From JBFXAM01 sp050184295 (GTDB lineage: Bacteria > Planctomycetota > Phycisphaerae > UBA1845 > Fen-1342): a stretch of 51,238 nucleotides of DNA. The notes beneath the pieces are model-generated. The model was given only the letters and a program-made list of their open reading frames with translations, was not told where the DNA came from and ran no database searches. Numbering within the stretch: the stretch's first letter is position 1; each line of letters opens with the position of its first letter. The DNA lies in contig JBFXAM010000021.1 of the NCBI GenBank assembly GCA_050184295.1, positions 1 through 51,238 of the forward strand. Reading direction: 5' to 3'. Position numbers and translations under genes: made by a program. Positions 8,611 through 17,693 of the stretch are shown piece by piece.

Positions 8611-9762
8611 TCAGTCGCCGGTCCCCGCCACGCGTTCTCGCGCCAGCTCCGCCTCCGCCGCGATGAACCCGAACGCCGGCCAGTTTCCGCCTTGCGTCAC
8701 ACGCTCGAACAGCTCGCGCGCGCGGGCGCGATCGCCATTGCAGAGATGCCAGTTCGCGACGCCATACCCGTACGTCGCCAGATCGAGCGACGTGGCGCTC
8801 TCCACATTCAGCAATTGCTCCGCGCGAAGCTGCCCCTTGTAGAGCAGCAGCCGGCGGTGATACGCGGCGTTCTCGACGATGTTCATCTCCGGTCGCACCA
8901 CCGCCAGCACGCCGGCCGCCTCCGCGTCGCGACCCGCCCGGCGGAGCGACATGTAAAGCCAGTCGGCGGCGGCGACGGTGTTGTCGTCGAGACCGAGCGC
9001 GAGCGGAACGCCGGCCACCGTGATGGGCTCGGCCGAACGCGTCGACGCCGCTGGCGCGACCGTCGCACCGGCGGCGGACACTCGTTCCGCGTCCCGCTGT
9101 CCCGCGGCCAGCCGCGCCGCCGACGGGTCCGCATGGCAGAGCGCCTCGGCGAAGTCGCGGGCGGCGCCTTCGAAGTCTCCGGTCAGGTAGCGGGCAAGCG
9201 CGAGGTGATACCACACATTGAAGCGCAGTGTCGTGAGCGGGATATTGAGCGCGTTCGGCGCGCCGTCGGGCTCGATCGCGTCGGGCTGCTGTCTGAGCAG
9301 CGCCGTGGCGTATTCGAGGTCGACGATCGCTTCCTCGAATCGCCGCAGGCTGATGAGCCGATGTCCGCGGTGGCGGCGGAAGCGCGCATCGGCGGGCCAT
9401 CGTTCGACGCCGAGGGTGAAGACGTCGATCGCTTCGTGCATCTGCCAGAGGTAGCCGTGTCGGCGCCCGAGCCAGACGAGGGCGTCGGGGTCGTCGGGGT
9501 TCGCGGCGCGCGTGGCTCGCGCGGCAGCGAGCCGCGTGAGCGCCGTGTCGCGTGCATCGCCGGCGGGCAGCTCAGGCAGCGGCACACCAAGGAGCGAGAC
9601 GCACGCGGGCGGGGCCGTCGTCGGCAGGTCGCGTACGGCCGCGACCTGCCCGACGCGCTCGAACAGCGGGTCGCCGAGGAGTGAGGCGCACTCCGGCCGA
9701 CTGCCGGCGGCGGCGAACCCGATCAGAAGGAGCGTCGAAGCGCGCGATCGCTGGGACATCAT
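8611..9762 (-). CDS. Exported TPR-like protein containing an in-frame palindromic repeat insert
   Basis: This 383-residue protein starts with a likely signal peptide (MMSQRSRASTLLLIGFAAAG). From about residue 70 on it has helical repeats with TPR spacing: PDALVWLGRRHGYLWQMHEA, FRRHRGHRLISLRRFEEAI, NVWYHLALARYLTGDFEGAA, and later YGYGVANWHLCNGDRARARE. Such proteins usually mediate protein-protein contacts; no partner is evident. Residues about 22-58 contain two similar segments, ECASLLGDPL and ACVSLLGVPL, separated by GQVAAVRDLP, which is encoded by repeat family B (see 9581-9697). Two ATGs (9762, 9759) are possible; a TAACCT box lies six bases before the first and there is no Shine-Dalgarno. 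Confidence 0.7.
   Translation of the reverse strand: MMSQRSRASTLLLIGFAAAGSRPECASLLGDPLFERVGQVAAVRDLPTTAPPACVSLLGVPLPELPAGDARDTALTRLAAARATRAANPDDPDALVWLGRRHGYLWQMHEAIDVFTLGVERWPADARFRRHRGHRLISLRRFEEAIVDLEYATALLRQQPDAIEPDGAPNALNIPLTTLRFNVWYHLALARYLTGDFEGAARDFAEALCHADPSAARLAAGQRDAERVSAAGATVAPAASTRSAEPITVAGVPLALGLDDNTVAAADWLYMSLRRAGRDAEAAGVLAVVRPEMNIVENAAYHRRLLLYKGQLRAEQLLNVESATSLDLATYGYGVANWHLCNGDRARARELFERVTQGGNWPAFGFIAAEAELARERVAGTGD
9581..9697. repeat. Family B palindrome inside a gene, flanked by an imperfect direct duplication
   Basis: A perfect palindrome with 11-base arms, GGCAGGTCGCG (9623-9633) and CGCGACCTGCC (9640-9650), lies in the 5' part of the TPR-like gene. Two 30-base segments flank it, 9581-9610 and 9668-9697. 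They match at 22 of 30 positions by my hand alignment and are offset by 87 bases (29 codons), so the reading frame is preserved. Confidence 0.75.
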
Positions 9763-9768
9763 GTGCGC

Positions 9769-9774
9769 AGGTTA
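9769..9774 (-). promoter_or_regulatory. Candidate -10 box for a leaderless mRNA of the TPR-like gene
   Basis: TAACCT reads on the minus strand six bases before ATG 9762. It fits TANNNT, but the expected -35 position is weak (TTCCCG). Confidence 0.35.
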
Positions 9775-10106
9775 CGGCGAGGGGAACCGAGCGGGAAGCG
9801 TGCGCGGCGGGTGAAGACTGGGGGCGTTGAGCCCGTCGGCGACCCATGGAACACGGGTGCTGTTGCCTGCCGTCTCAGTACGCGGACGGATGCAACGCGG
9901 GCTGCACGGCTGAGCGCAGCGGCACATTCCGTGCCCACTGCCGAGCGCCGCGGCACAGCTCGGCCGACCCGGCAATCAGTCTTGATCCCCTGTCGCGCGA
10001 CCTGACGAGCGCCCGCACGGGCGCGAACCACGCGGCTCGAAGGAGCGCCGCACGATCGCGGATCGCGGTTCTGCGCGGGTTCTCTCGTCCGCGCGGCCGT
10101 TGGTCT
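9775..10106. other. Intergenic region with no recognised feature
   Basis: About 330 bases between two minus-strand genes. The short ORFs here are Arg/Ala-rich and unconvincing; I see no repeat copy or clear hairpin. Confidence 0.4.
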
Positions 10107-11309
10107 CTACGTTCGCGCTCCGCACTCTGCTGTGCGCTTGAGGATCCACTCGCGAATTCTTGGATACACGAGGTCCGTGGCCTCCGGCGCATACTCAAAC
10201 TCCCCGTGCGCCATGTTCTCGAACAAGGCGAGCGTCTTGTCGGACGCACGGATCGCGTCGTAAAAGACCGCGCGCGTAATCTCGGGATGCGCGATCCGGT
10301 CCCGTCCGCCCAGCACCAGCAGCGTCGGACTCGCGATGCAGCCGTAGTGGTCGGAATACACGTGCGGCGTCGTTCCCAACGCGCTCACGATCGAGCGCTG
10401 CCGCACACACGCGGCGAATTGCCGCAAGACACCGGCCTTCATGTGATCGAGCGCGAGGCGCAGGCCTTGGGTAAAGGTCTCGACGCGGAAGTGCTCGGCG
10501 CCCTTGAAACGGACGAACAGTTCACGCACGGCGTGCGCGAAGCTCTGCTCGCCGTAATCGAGCACGCGCCGCAGGGCCTCCGGCCGGGCGGCGTGTCGGG
10601 CGGCGGCGTTGGGGGCGGGGCGCAGCCAGTCGAGGCGGACTTCGCCGAGCAGCTCGACGACGCCTTGCAGCCAGAGCCAGCGGGCGAGGATTTCGAACGG
10701 AAAGTTGGCGTGAATGTGGGTGTTGCGCCATCCGTCGCGGAGCGCGCCCCAGTCGAGCGCGCCGTCCGGACCGTAGAGCGTGCCGGGCCAGCGCAGGGCG
10801 GCTGGGAATTCGACAAAGACGCCGCCGGCGATCTCGGCCTGGCGCTGGGCGGCGAGCGCGTCGGCGGCCGTGACGGTGCCGGCGTCGTGAAGCGTCGCGC
10901 CCTGGAGATAGGCCCCGAGCACGATCGCGCCCATGCTGCTGCCGACGACGAAGGGGCGTTTCCCCGTCCGCCGCCGCACGTGCGCTAACGCCGCCGGCGC
11001 GTCGTACAGAACATAGTGATCGACGCACCAATCGCGCAGGCCCATCGGCGGCGCGCTGTACGCGCCCGCGCTGCCGTGCCCGCGCAGGTTCACGAGCCAG
11101 ACGTCGCAGCCGGCCTCGTGCAGCAGCGACGCAAGACTGCGGTAGTGAAAGCCGTCACCGCGGATGTCGGGCAGGTCCCAGATGTCGGCGTTGACCGCGA
11201 TGCCGTGAAAGAGCAGCACCGGTGGCCCGCCCGCGGATTCGCGGCGGAGCAGCGCGAGATTGGCCCCGTCGGCCGTGCGGGCGAATTCGACGGTGCGCGT
11301 GGGGTTCAT
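10107..11309 (-). CDS. Alpha/beta hydrolase (lipase/esterase type)
   Basis: The 400-residue protein has a complete alpha/beta hydrolase set: the oxyanion region FHGIAVNADIW, VNLRGHGSAG, the nucleophile elbow VGSSMGA (GxSxG), the acid in LGGRDRIAHPE and the catalytic His in ENMAHGEFEY. The domain between nucleophile and acid is long, as in lipases and PHA synthase-like enzymes. The fold and triad are clear; the substrate is not. Start ATG 11309 is preceded on its strand by TACAAT and seven bases and has no Shine-Dalgarno, so the transcript is probably leaderless. It lies downstream of, and parallel to, a secreted NNFDID protein with a 44-base gap. Confidence 0.85.
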   Translation of the reverse strand: MNPTRTVEFARTADGANLALLRRESAGGPPVLLFHGIAVNADIWDLPDIRGDGFHYRSLASLLHEAGCDVWLVNLRGHGSAGAYSAPPMGLRDWCVDHYVLYDAPAALAHVRRRTGKRPFVVGSSMGAIVLGAYLQGATLHDAGTVTAADALAAQRQAEIAGGVFVEFPAALRWPGTLYGPDGALDWGALRDGWRNTHIHANFPFEILARWLWLQGVVELLGEVRLDWLRPAPNAAARHAARPEALRRVLDYGEQSFAHAVRELFVRFKGAEHFRVETFTQGLRLALDHMKAGVLRQFAACVRQRSIVSALGTTPHVYSDHYGCIASPTLLVLGGRDRIAHPEITRAVFYDAIRASDKTLALFENMAHGEFEYAPEATDLVYPRIREWILKRTAECGART

Positions 11310-11316
11310 CTGAGAA

Positions 11317-11322
11317 ATTGTA
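11317..11322 (-). promoter_or_regulatory. Candidate -10 box for a leaderless hydrolase mRNA
   Basis: TACAAT reads on the minus strand seven bases before ATG 11309. I see no good -35 at the usual distance. Confidence 0.4.
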
Positions 11323-11353
11323 TCGCAACGGGTGCGCGTGCTCGTGCGTCGTC

Positions 11354-13222
11354 CTAGGGGCATCCCAGGTTGGCGACGCAGGCGACGAACGGTTCGATGT
11401 CGAAGTTGTTGACGAGTCCGTCGGCATTAATGTCCGCGTTCAGCACATTGCAGGCGGGATACGCCGCGGCATACGCCGCCGGGTCGGCGAGCGCGAGCAC
11501 GAACGGATCGATGTCGAAGTTGTTGGTGGCTCCGTCGCAGTTCAGATCCGCCGGCGTCGCGGGCGCGCGGGGCGCGGGGAGCGCGGCGGCCAGCGTCGCG
11601 GCCGGGCCGGGCGCGTGGAGTGCGAGCGCCACGTCGGCGTTGTGGGGCGGGGCGTTCGCGTCGAAGCCCAGCGTATAAGTCAGTCCCCAGCGGACTGGAT
11701 TCGCGGGTACGCCGATCTCGAAGGGCGTGGTCGCGAGGATCAGTCCGGCGGCGTCGCGCGTCGCGGTCCACGGCGTGTTGACATTCACGTCGTCCGCGTC
11801 GTGTTGCGGCGCATGAAAGCCCATGTTCGCAATCGCGACGTCATCCCGCATCGGCACGCGGATCGACCCGATCGCGCGCTGGACGTCGACGTTTCGCACC
11901 GCGTATTCATAGCGCCACCAGCCCGCGCGCCGCGCCGTGACCCGCGCTCCGACGACGCAGCGGCCGTCGACCGACGGCTCGCACGCGACGAGCGCTTGCG
12001 TCGCGCCGGTCCATGCGTCGAGCGCGGTTCCGCGCGCGGTCGGCGACGTATTCGCCGCGACGGCCCACGTCCCACCTGGCGCGCCGCTCACCACGACGCG
12101 CTCCCACGCGGCGCCGTTCGCGCGGTCGCTTTCGTCGCCGCAGAACGCGATCGCCTCGATGATGAACTCCGCTCCGGGATTCAGGACCGGGTCGAGGTCC
12201 GCGTCCGCGACGACGAGGCGGTGCTCGATCGGGTTCCACGGCCCGTTGTGCGTCGCAAGATAGGAGCCTGCGAAGCTGAACGCGCCGGTGAACGGGTTCA
12301 CCTCGTGCCGCGGGCCGAGCCCCGCGGCGTTCGCGTTGACGAACGCCGACGACTCGTCCGCACAGCCGACGCCGAGCGCGCCCGATGCCGGCGTGCAACC
12401 CAGCCCGCACGCGTTGGTCTGCGTCGGCGGCGCCGCGTGCCGCACCCACGACGCACCGATCTGCTCAAGGCTCCCGCCGCGAAGCCGGTAGAGATTGAAC
12501 GCATAGAACGGATGTTGCGCGCTGGGGTTGCCGAGCCAGAGGGCGGGCTCGGTGCCGGCGTTGCATGTGGTCGCACCGACGCCGAACGCCACGTCGCTTC
12601 CCGCGCGTCCGACCTGCACGACGGTGGAGACGTCGCCGATCACCAGGTCGGGGCCTTCGCCGGGTTCCGGCGGATCGAGGAGCGATACCGTGAGTTGGAA
12701 CGGTCCGCGCGCGCCCGAAAAGCCGCTCACGCGGATGAAATACGACAAGCCGGGCGTGACCCGCACCTGCGCGGTCGACTGTGCCCCGCACGCGTCGTCG
12801 CTGCAAGCAAGCTGGTTGGCGGCTGTTCCGGGACAGCCCGCGTGGATCGAAACGACCGTGTCCCACGCCGCGCCGCCGCACGTCGATGCCCGCAGCCGCC
12901 GGTCCGCGTCGGCGTCGAATCGGAACCACACGTCGCGGCTCGATGCCGACGTGCCGCACGTCGCATTGCCGTCGTTGTCGGCGCTGGTCGTGTCGCCGGC
13001 GTAGACGCCGGGGCCGATCGGCGGCGCGTCGGCGCAGCGATCGGTCTGTCCGGCAGCGGGCGCGAGCGAAGCGAGCAGCACAATCGCGCCGAGTGCCTGC
13101 GCGAGCGCGCCTGCGCGTTGTGCCGCGCCGAACCCGACAACGCGGCCCGCCGACGCCGGGCACACGCGTGCCCGCGCCACGCGATCGAGCAACGGACTGC
13201 CTGCGGCTGAACGCACGGTCAT
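11354..13222 (-). CDS. Secreted protein with PPC-like domain and terminal NNFDID dockerin-like module
   Basis: This 622-residue protein has a long n-region and then a hydrophobic signal (ALAQALGAIVLLASLAPAAG/QTD). Residues about 60-180 resemble a bacterial pre-peptidase C-terminal (PPC) beta-sandwich: RDVWFRFDADADRRLRASTC, WDTVVSIHAGCPG, LACSDDACG, GLSYFIRVSGFSG, FQLTVS. A beta-rich body of about 350 residues with many cysteines follows; it is unassigned. The end is ADLNCDGATNNFDIDPFV, a short linker, then ADINADGLVNNFDIEPFV and eight more residues. ATG 13222 is the first start giving a signal peptide; no Shine-Dalgarno is evident. The DNA 5' of it is repeat family A. Predicted to be exported; no enzymatic motif seen. 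Confidence 0.8.
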   Translation of the reverse strand: MTVRSAAGSPLLDRVARARVCPASAGRVVGFGAAQRAGALAQALGAIVLLASLAPAAGQTDRCADAPPIGPGVYAGDTTSADNDGNATCGTSASSRDVWFRFDADADRRLRASTCGGAAWDTVVSIHAGCPGTAANQLACSDDACGAQSTAQVRVTPGLSYFIRVSGFSGARGPFQLTVSLLDPPEPGEGPDLVIGDVSTVVQVGRAGSDVAFGVGATTCNAGTEPALWLGNPSAQHPFYAFNLYRLRGGSLEQIGASWVRHAAPPTQTNACGLGCTPASGALGVGCADESSAFVNANAAGLGPRHEVNPFTGAFSFAGSYLATHNGPWNPIEHRLVVADADLDPVLNPGAEFIIEAIAFCGDESDRANGAAWERVVVSGAPGGTWAVAANTSPTARGTALDAWTGATQALVACEPSVDGRCVVGARVTARRAGWWRYEYAVRNVDVQRAIGSIRVPMRDDVAIANMGFHAPQHDADDVNVNTPWTATRDAAGLILATTPFEIGVPANPVRWGLTYTLGFDANAPPHNADVALALHAPGPAATLAAALPAPRAPATPADLNCDGATNNFDIDPFVLALADPAAYAAAYPACNVLNADINADGLVNNFDIEPFVACVANLGCP

Positions 13223-13289
13223 AGCGCGCCTATCGACGATTCGAGCGCCGCGCGCCGGGCGGGCAGGCGGGAATTGCGCGGGCGCGACC

Positions 13290-13415
13290 ATCGGAGCCGC
13301 GGGCGCGAGCCCGCGATTCGTCGTTGCCTGGCGCGCCCGTGTCGCGCACGCTCGTTTCGGTTCGGCACGTGCGCGGTGCTGCGCCGAAGTCGCAGGCTTG
13401 CGCCTGCGGCTCGGA
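13290..13415. repeat. Two family A palindromic repeats
   Basis: Copies lie at 13290-13320 (AGCCGCGGGCGCGAGCCCGC) and 13386-13415 (CGCAGGCTTGCGCCTGCGGC), in the 310-base divergent gap between a secreted protein gene and a hydroxylase gene. They match the cluster at 2238-2382. The gap also holds AT-rich GATACCATATTG near 13451, a possible promoter for the rightward gene. Confidence 0.7.
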
Positions 13416-13532
13416 TCGGCCGCCCGCGGATTGTCCCGTCCCGCCGAGAGGATACCATATTGCCGGTCGCCAAGAACCCGCGCGCCGCCGCCGTCGGCGA
13501 CGCTCGGAATCCGCGGGTGTCGAGATCCTGAA

Positions 13533-14390
13533 ATGCTCGTGCTCATCGGCGTCTACTTCGCCGGGCTCACCGTCTTTCACCTGCTCGAACTGGTCTGGCC
13601 GATCAAGCCTGAATACCGCACCGGCGTCACGCGCCGCGGCTACCTGGCCGACATCATCAGCTCGATCGTGAACGGCCCGGGGTTGACGGGGCTCGAGAAA
13701 ATCGCGTTCACGACGATCATCACGCTGATTCCCACGACTTACGACGCGATCTCGCACTGGAGCTGGTGGGCCCAGTTCGGCCTGTTCTTCCTCGTCAATG
13801 ACTTTCTGCGCTACTGGTTCCACCGCTGGTATCACGAGTTCGCGCTGCTCTGGCGCGTGCATCGCGTGCATCACACCGTCGTGCACATGGACGCCATGTC
13901 GGTGTTCCGCCACCACGTGCTCGAGGCGATCGTCAAGAACGGCCTGATCTTCCTGCCCTTCCGGCTGCTGGGGGTCGATCCGACCGTCATCATCGCGTAC
14001 TCATCGATCGACATCCTCAAGGGCTTCTGGCACCACGCGAACCTGCGGACGTACATCGGCCCGCTGAACTACATCTTCAACTCGCCGGAGCTGCACTGGT
14101 GGCACCACGCCGCCAAGGGCCGCGGCATGTCTTCCAACTACGGATCCGTGCTGTCGGTCTGGGACTGGCTGTTCGGGACCGCGTACTGGCCGCGCGGACA
14201 GTGGCCGGACCAGATCGGCGTCGAGGGGATTCACAACTTCCCGGAGCATTTCCTCGGGCAGCTCACGTCGATCGCGAAGGAGGACGGGGCGTTCGCCGCA
14301 CCGAGTGCGGCCCCGCCGACGGGCGCGAACCCACCCCCACGCTTGCGCGTCATGCCTCCGCACAAAGTGCCCACTGCGCCGACCACCTGA
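13533..14390 (+). CDS. Sterol desaturase / fatty acid hydroxylase superfamily membrane protein
   Basis: Members are di-iron membrane oxygenases acting on sterols, fatty acids or other lipids. The 285-residue protein has the His clusters HRWYH (HxxxH), HRVHH (HxxHH) and, after two membrane stretches, HWWHH, plus His in FRHHVLE and FWHHANLR. Hydrophobic segments are at the N-terminus (LVLIGVYFAGLTVFHLLELV), near WAQFGLFFLVNDFL, and LIFLPFRLLGVDPTVIIAY. The last 35 residues are Pro/Ala-rich and probably disordered. The ATG at 13533 begins directly with the first membrane helix; longer starts run through repeat DNA. It acts in the inner membrane. The substrate cannot be inferred from the neighbours. 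Confidence 0.88.
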   Translation: MLVLIGVYFAGLTVFHLLELVWPIKPEYRTGVTRRGYLADIISSIVNGPGLTGLEKIAFTTIITLIPTTYDAISHWSWWAQFGLFFLVNDFLRYWFHRWYHEFALLWRVHRVHHTVVHMDAMSVFRHHVLEAIVKNGLIFLPFRLLGVDPTVIIAYSSIDILKGFWHHANLRTYIGPLNYIFNSPELHWWHHAAKGRGMSSNYGSVLSVWDWLFGTAYWPRGQWPDQIGVEGIHNFPEHFLGQLTSIAKEDGAFAAPSAAPPTGANPPPRLRVMPPHKVPTAPTT

Positions 14391-14431
14391 ACCCTCTCGG
14401 CGCGCGCCGTCGGTTCCGCTGACGGCCCCGC

Positions 14432-14437
14432 TATAAT
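14432..14437 (+). promoter_or_regulatory. TATAAT -10 box upstream of the radical SAM gene
   Basis: A perfect TATAAT stands out in DNA that is otherwise about 70% GC, 106 bases before the ATG at 14544. The -35 region (GTCGGT at 17-base spacing) is weak. Confidence 0.4.
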
Positions 14438-14543
14438 CTCCAGCGTTCGGCCCGGAGTATTCCACAATCGTGTGAGGTCGGCTCGGCGTCGGCATGCGCC
14501 CCGCCGTGATTCCCCGTCGGCGCCTCGTGGTCGGAGTCCGCCC

Positions 14544-16514
14544 ATGACCGCACTCTCCCTCGCCCGCCGGGTCAGCGAAGAGCTGCTGCCGCGCGTGCGC
14601 CAGCCGGCGCAGTACATCGGCGGCGAGGTGAATCAGCTCGCGAAGCCCGGCGACTGGCAGGCGGCCGAGGTCCGCGCCGTCATCGCGTTTCCCGACGCGT
14701 ACACGATCGGCATGTCGCACCTCGGCTGCCAGATTCTGTATTGGCTGTGCAACCACACGCCCGGCGTCTGCGCCGAGCGCGTCTACGCCCCGTGGATTGA
14801 CGCCGAGGCGATTATGCGGCAGCGCGGGATTCCGTTGTTCACGTGGGACACGCGCCAGCCGGCCCGCGACGCCGACCTGTTCTGCGTGTCGCTGCAATAT
14901 GAGCTGTGCTTCACGACCGTGTTGAACATGCTTGATCTCGCGGGCGTGCCGGTCCTTGCCGCGGACCGGGATGACTCGCACCCGCTCGTCATCGCCGGCG
15001 GGCCCCAGGCCGACAACCCCGAGCCGATGGCCGACTTTCTCGACCTGGTCGTGATCGGCGACGGCGAACACTCGCTCGCAGGCATTCTCGAAGCGGTGCG
15101 CGAGTACAAGCGCGCGGGCGTGCCGCGGCGCGAGATGATCCTGCTGCTCGCGCGGCGGTTTCCGTGGGTGTATGCGCCGAATCTCTATGACGTGACGTAC
15201 CACGCCGACGGCACGATCGCGGGGATGTGGCCCAAACACGAGGGTCTGCCCGCGCGAATCGACCGCTGCAAGACGCCGGACCTGGAGCACGCACCGTTCC
15301 CGACGCGGCCGCTGCTGCCGTGGCTCGACGTCGTCCACGACCGGATCAGCATCGAGGTGATGCGCGGCTGTCCGCAGGTGTGTCGGTTCTGCCACGCGGG
15401 CTATACGAAGCGGCCGCTGCAACTGCGCAGCGTCGAGCGCGTGCTGGAAATCGCCGAAGAGGCGTATTGGGCGACCGGACACCACGAGATCGGGCTGCTG
15501 TCGCTCAGCACGGCGGATTATCCGTTTCTGCGGGAGCTGGCGGCGCGGTTTCACGCGCGCTTCGCGTCCCGCCGAGTCAACCTCAGCTTTCCTTCGCTGC
15601 GCGTCGACAAGATGCTGCAAAACATCCCGTGGATGGCGAACACTGTCCGCAAAGGCAGCATCACGATGGCGGTCGAGGCCGCCCGCGACGACATGCGCGC
15701 CGCGATCCGCAAAAAAGTGACCGACGGCAACCTGCTCGACGGCGTCCGCGAGGTGTACAAGGCCGGCTGGAACCGCGTAAAGCTCTACTTCATGTCCGGC
15801 TTCCCCGGCGAACGCGACGACGACATCACCGGCATCGTCGAGCTCGCGCAGGCTGTCAGCGACGAACGCCGCGCGATCGGCAAGCCGCCCGCCGATGTGA
15901 ACGCGAGCGTCGGCTGGCTCGTGCCCAAGCCGTTCACGCCGCTGCAATGGATGGCCCAGCCGCGCCTGGAATATTTCGTCGAGGTCCGCGACCGGTTGCG
16001 CGCCGTGGCGCGCGGCGAACGGGTCGTGGACGGCGGCCTTGGCGGCTACGGGTCGGCGTCGGCGATGGCGAGCGAGAACGACGCCGCCGCGACAGACGCC
16101 GGGCGACAAACGCCGCGCTCACGCCGCCGCGGTGCCGCGCGCGGAAAGAAGAGCCGCGTGCGGATCACGACACACGACCCGCACCGTTCGATCCTCGAGG
16201 GCGTGTTCGCGCGCGGCGATCGGCGGCTCGGCGGCGTGGTTCTGGAAGCGTGGCGGCGCGGCGCCCGTTTCGACGGCTGGGACGAGACCTACAACGATCG
16301 CATTTGGCAGGACGCGTTCGCGGCCAGCGGCGTCGACCCCGCGTTCTACGCCCACCGCGAGCGCTCGTACGACGAGATTCTGCCCTGGGATCACATCGGG
16401 CTGCACATGCGCCGCGGCTTTCTCGAAGAGAGCTACGACGACATGTTCGCGACGATCGGCGGGTCGCGCCCGGCGGCGAGCCGCGCGCTGCCGGTCATTG
16501 CGTCCCCGCGTTGA
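14544..16514 (+). CDS. B12-binding-type radical SAM protein (TIGR03960-like)
   Basis: The 656-residue protein has an N-terminal cobalamin-binding-like region (AVIAFPDAYTIGMSHLGCQI, VIAGGPQADNPEPMADFLD, VIGDGEHSL), then the radical SAM cluster C276-x3-C280-x2-C283 (RGCPQVCRFC) and downstream VNLSFPSLRVDKM, SITMAVEAARDDMR and KLYFMSGFPGERDDD. This matches the family often annotated as B12-binding radical SAM, frequently fused or adjacent to a DUF2344 protein; no such partner is adjacent here. A charged low-complexity linker around residues 510-535 separates the C-terminal domain. The reaction is unknown for the family. ATG 14544 starts the conserved N-terminus. Confidence 0.85.
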   Translation: MTALSLARRVSEELLPRVRQPAQYIGGEVNQLAKPGDWQAAEVRAVIAFPDAYTIGMSHLGCQILYWLCNHTPGVCAERVYAPWIDAEAIMRQRGIPLFTWDTRQPARDADLFCVSLQYELCFTTVLNMLDLAGVPVLAADRDDSHPLVIAGGPQADNPEPMADFLDLVVIGDGEHSLAGILEAVREYKRAGVPRREMILLLARRFPWVYAPNLYDVTYHADGTIAGMWPKHEGLPARIDRCKTPDLEHAPFPTRPLLPWLDVVHDRISIEVMRGCPQVCRFCHAGYTKRPLQLRSVERVLEIAEEAYWATGHHEIGLLSLSTADYPFLRELAARFHARFASRRVNLSFPSLRVDKMLQNIPWMANTVRKGSITMAVEAARDDMRAAIRKKVTDGNLLDGVREVYKAGWNRVKLYFMSGFPGERDDDITGIVELAQAVSDERRAIGKPPADVNASVGWLVPKPFTPLQWMAQPRLEYFVEVRDRLRAVARGERVVDGGLGGYGSASAMASENDAAATDAGRQTPRSRRRGAARGKKSRVRITTHDPHRSILEGVFARGDRRLGGVVLEAWRRGARFDGWDETYNDRIWQDAFAASGVDPAFYAHRERSYDEILPWDHIGLHMRRGFLEESYDDMFATIGGSRPAASRALPVIASPR

Positions 16515-16643
16515 GCGTGTCGGGCGCCGGCGTCGGGGCGCGCGGATCGCGGGTCGCCTTTCAATCGTTCTGAAAAGTTCTGCCGCCGCTGGACAGTTCG
16601 CCGCTGCGCCTCAGAATACGCGGCAGCTCACAAAGGTTTCGGG

Positions 16644-17636
16644 ATGGCGCGCGAACAAATCCACACGATCGCCCTCGACGAACTCTATCGCTCGATCGCG
16701 CCCGACGTGGCGCGGGCGGAGCAGATTTTTCGCGACGAGCTCGAGAGCGACCAGCCGTTCATCAACGAACTTTGCCAGCACGTCGCGCAGTATCACGGCA
16801 AGCGCGTGCGCCCCGCGCTGGTGCTGCTGAGCGGGCAGGCGTGCGGCGTGCTAAAGCCGGCGCACCACGTGCTCGCGGCGGTCGTCGAGATGGTGCACAT
16901 CGCGACGCTGGTGCACGACGACGTGCTCGACGAAGCCGACATCCGCCGGCGCGTCGCGACGGTCAACCGGTTGTGGGGCAACGAGCGGGCGGTGCTGCTC
17001 GGCGATTATCTGATCAGCCACGCGTTCCACCTGTGCAGCAGCCTCGATTCGCAGTACGCGTCGCGCCTGATCGGCCGCACGACCAACACGGTCTGCGAAG
17101 GCGAGATGATGCAGTGCGCCAACCGAGACAACTTCGACCTTTCCGAGGCCGGCTACTTCGACATCATCACGCGCAAGACCGCGGTGCTGCTGGGCGTGTG
17201 CTGCCGACTGGGCGCCCGCTACGCCGGCGCCGACGAGAGCGTGTGCGCCCGCATGGACCTGTTCGGCGAATCGCTGGGCGTCGCGTTTCAGATTGTCGAC
17301 GACCTGATCGATCTGCTGGGCGACGAGGCGGAGGCCGGCAAGTCGCTGGGCCGCGACGTGGAGAAGGGCAAGCTCACGCTGCCCCTGATCCACTATCTCC
17401 GCACGGCGCGCGACGACGAACGGGCCGCGATGCTCACCCTGCTCCGCGCCGACGACCCGCAGCGATACCGCCAGATCGCCAGGCTCCTCCAGCAGTCCGA
17501 GAGCATCGACTACGCCCAGGACGCGGCGTTCCGGCGGATCAACCAGGCGCTCCAGGCGCTCGGCGAGCTGCCGCCCGGCGACGCGAAGAGCAGCCTGACC
17601 GCGATGGCGGAGTTCGTGCTGATCCGCCGGCATTGA
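16644..17636 (+). CDS. Polyprenyl diphosphate synthase (long-chain, trans)
   Basis: It extends allylic diphosphates with isopentenyl diphosphate to make the side chain of quinones or a carrier lipid. The 330 residues contain GKRVRP (52-57), the first Asp-rich motif D92-D-V-L-D96, GNERAVLLGDYL, the second motif DDLID within VAFQIVDDLID, and KGKLTLPLIH. The residue five positions before the first motif is Ala87, a small residue typical of long-chain (hepta/octaprenyl) enzymes; chain length remains an inference. A weak AAAGG lies about nine bases before the ATG. It is 129 bases downstream of the radical SAM gene on the same strand. Confidence 0.92.
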   Translation: MAREQIHTIALDELYRSIAPDVARAEQIFRDELESDQPFINELCQHVAQYHGKRVRPALVLLSGQACGVLKPAHHVLAAVVEMVHIATLVHDDVLDEADIRRRVATVNRLWGNERAVLLGDYLISHAFHLCSSLDSQYASRLIGRTTNTVCEGEMMQCANRDNFDLSEAGYFDIITRKTAVLLGVCCRLGARYAGADESVCARMDLFGESLGVAFQIVDDLIDLLGDEAEAGKSLGRDVEKGKLTLPLIHYLRTARDDERAAMLTLLRADDPQRYRQIARLLQQSESIDYAQDAAFRRINQALQALGELPPGDAKSSLTAMAEFVLIRRH

Positions 17637-17646
17637 GCGGGTGCGG

Positions 17647-17667
17647 CGCGGTTCTGCGCGAACCGCG
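17647..17667. terminator. Hairpin between convergent genes, possible bidirectional terminator
   Basis: A perfect 8-base stem CGCGGTTC / GAACCGCG with loop TGCGC lies between the stop codons of two convergent genes. There is no T-tract on either side, so intrinsic termination is not certain. Confidence 0.4.
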
Positions 17668-17693
17668 GCGCCGCCGGACCGTCCCGCCGACGC

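Noticed and set aside
9846..10988. 380-residue plus-strand ORF over the hydrolase
   Set aside because: It is antisense to the hydrolase with its complete catalytic triad, and low in hydrophobic residues.
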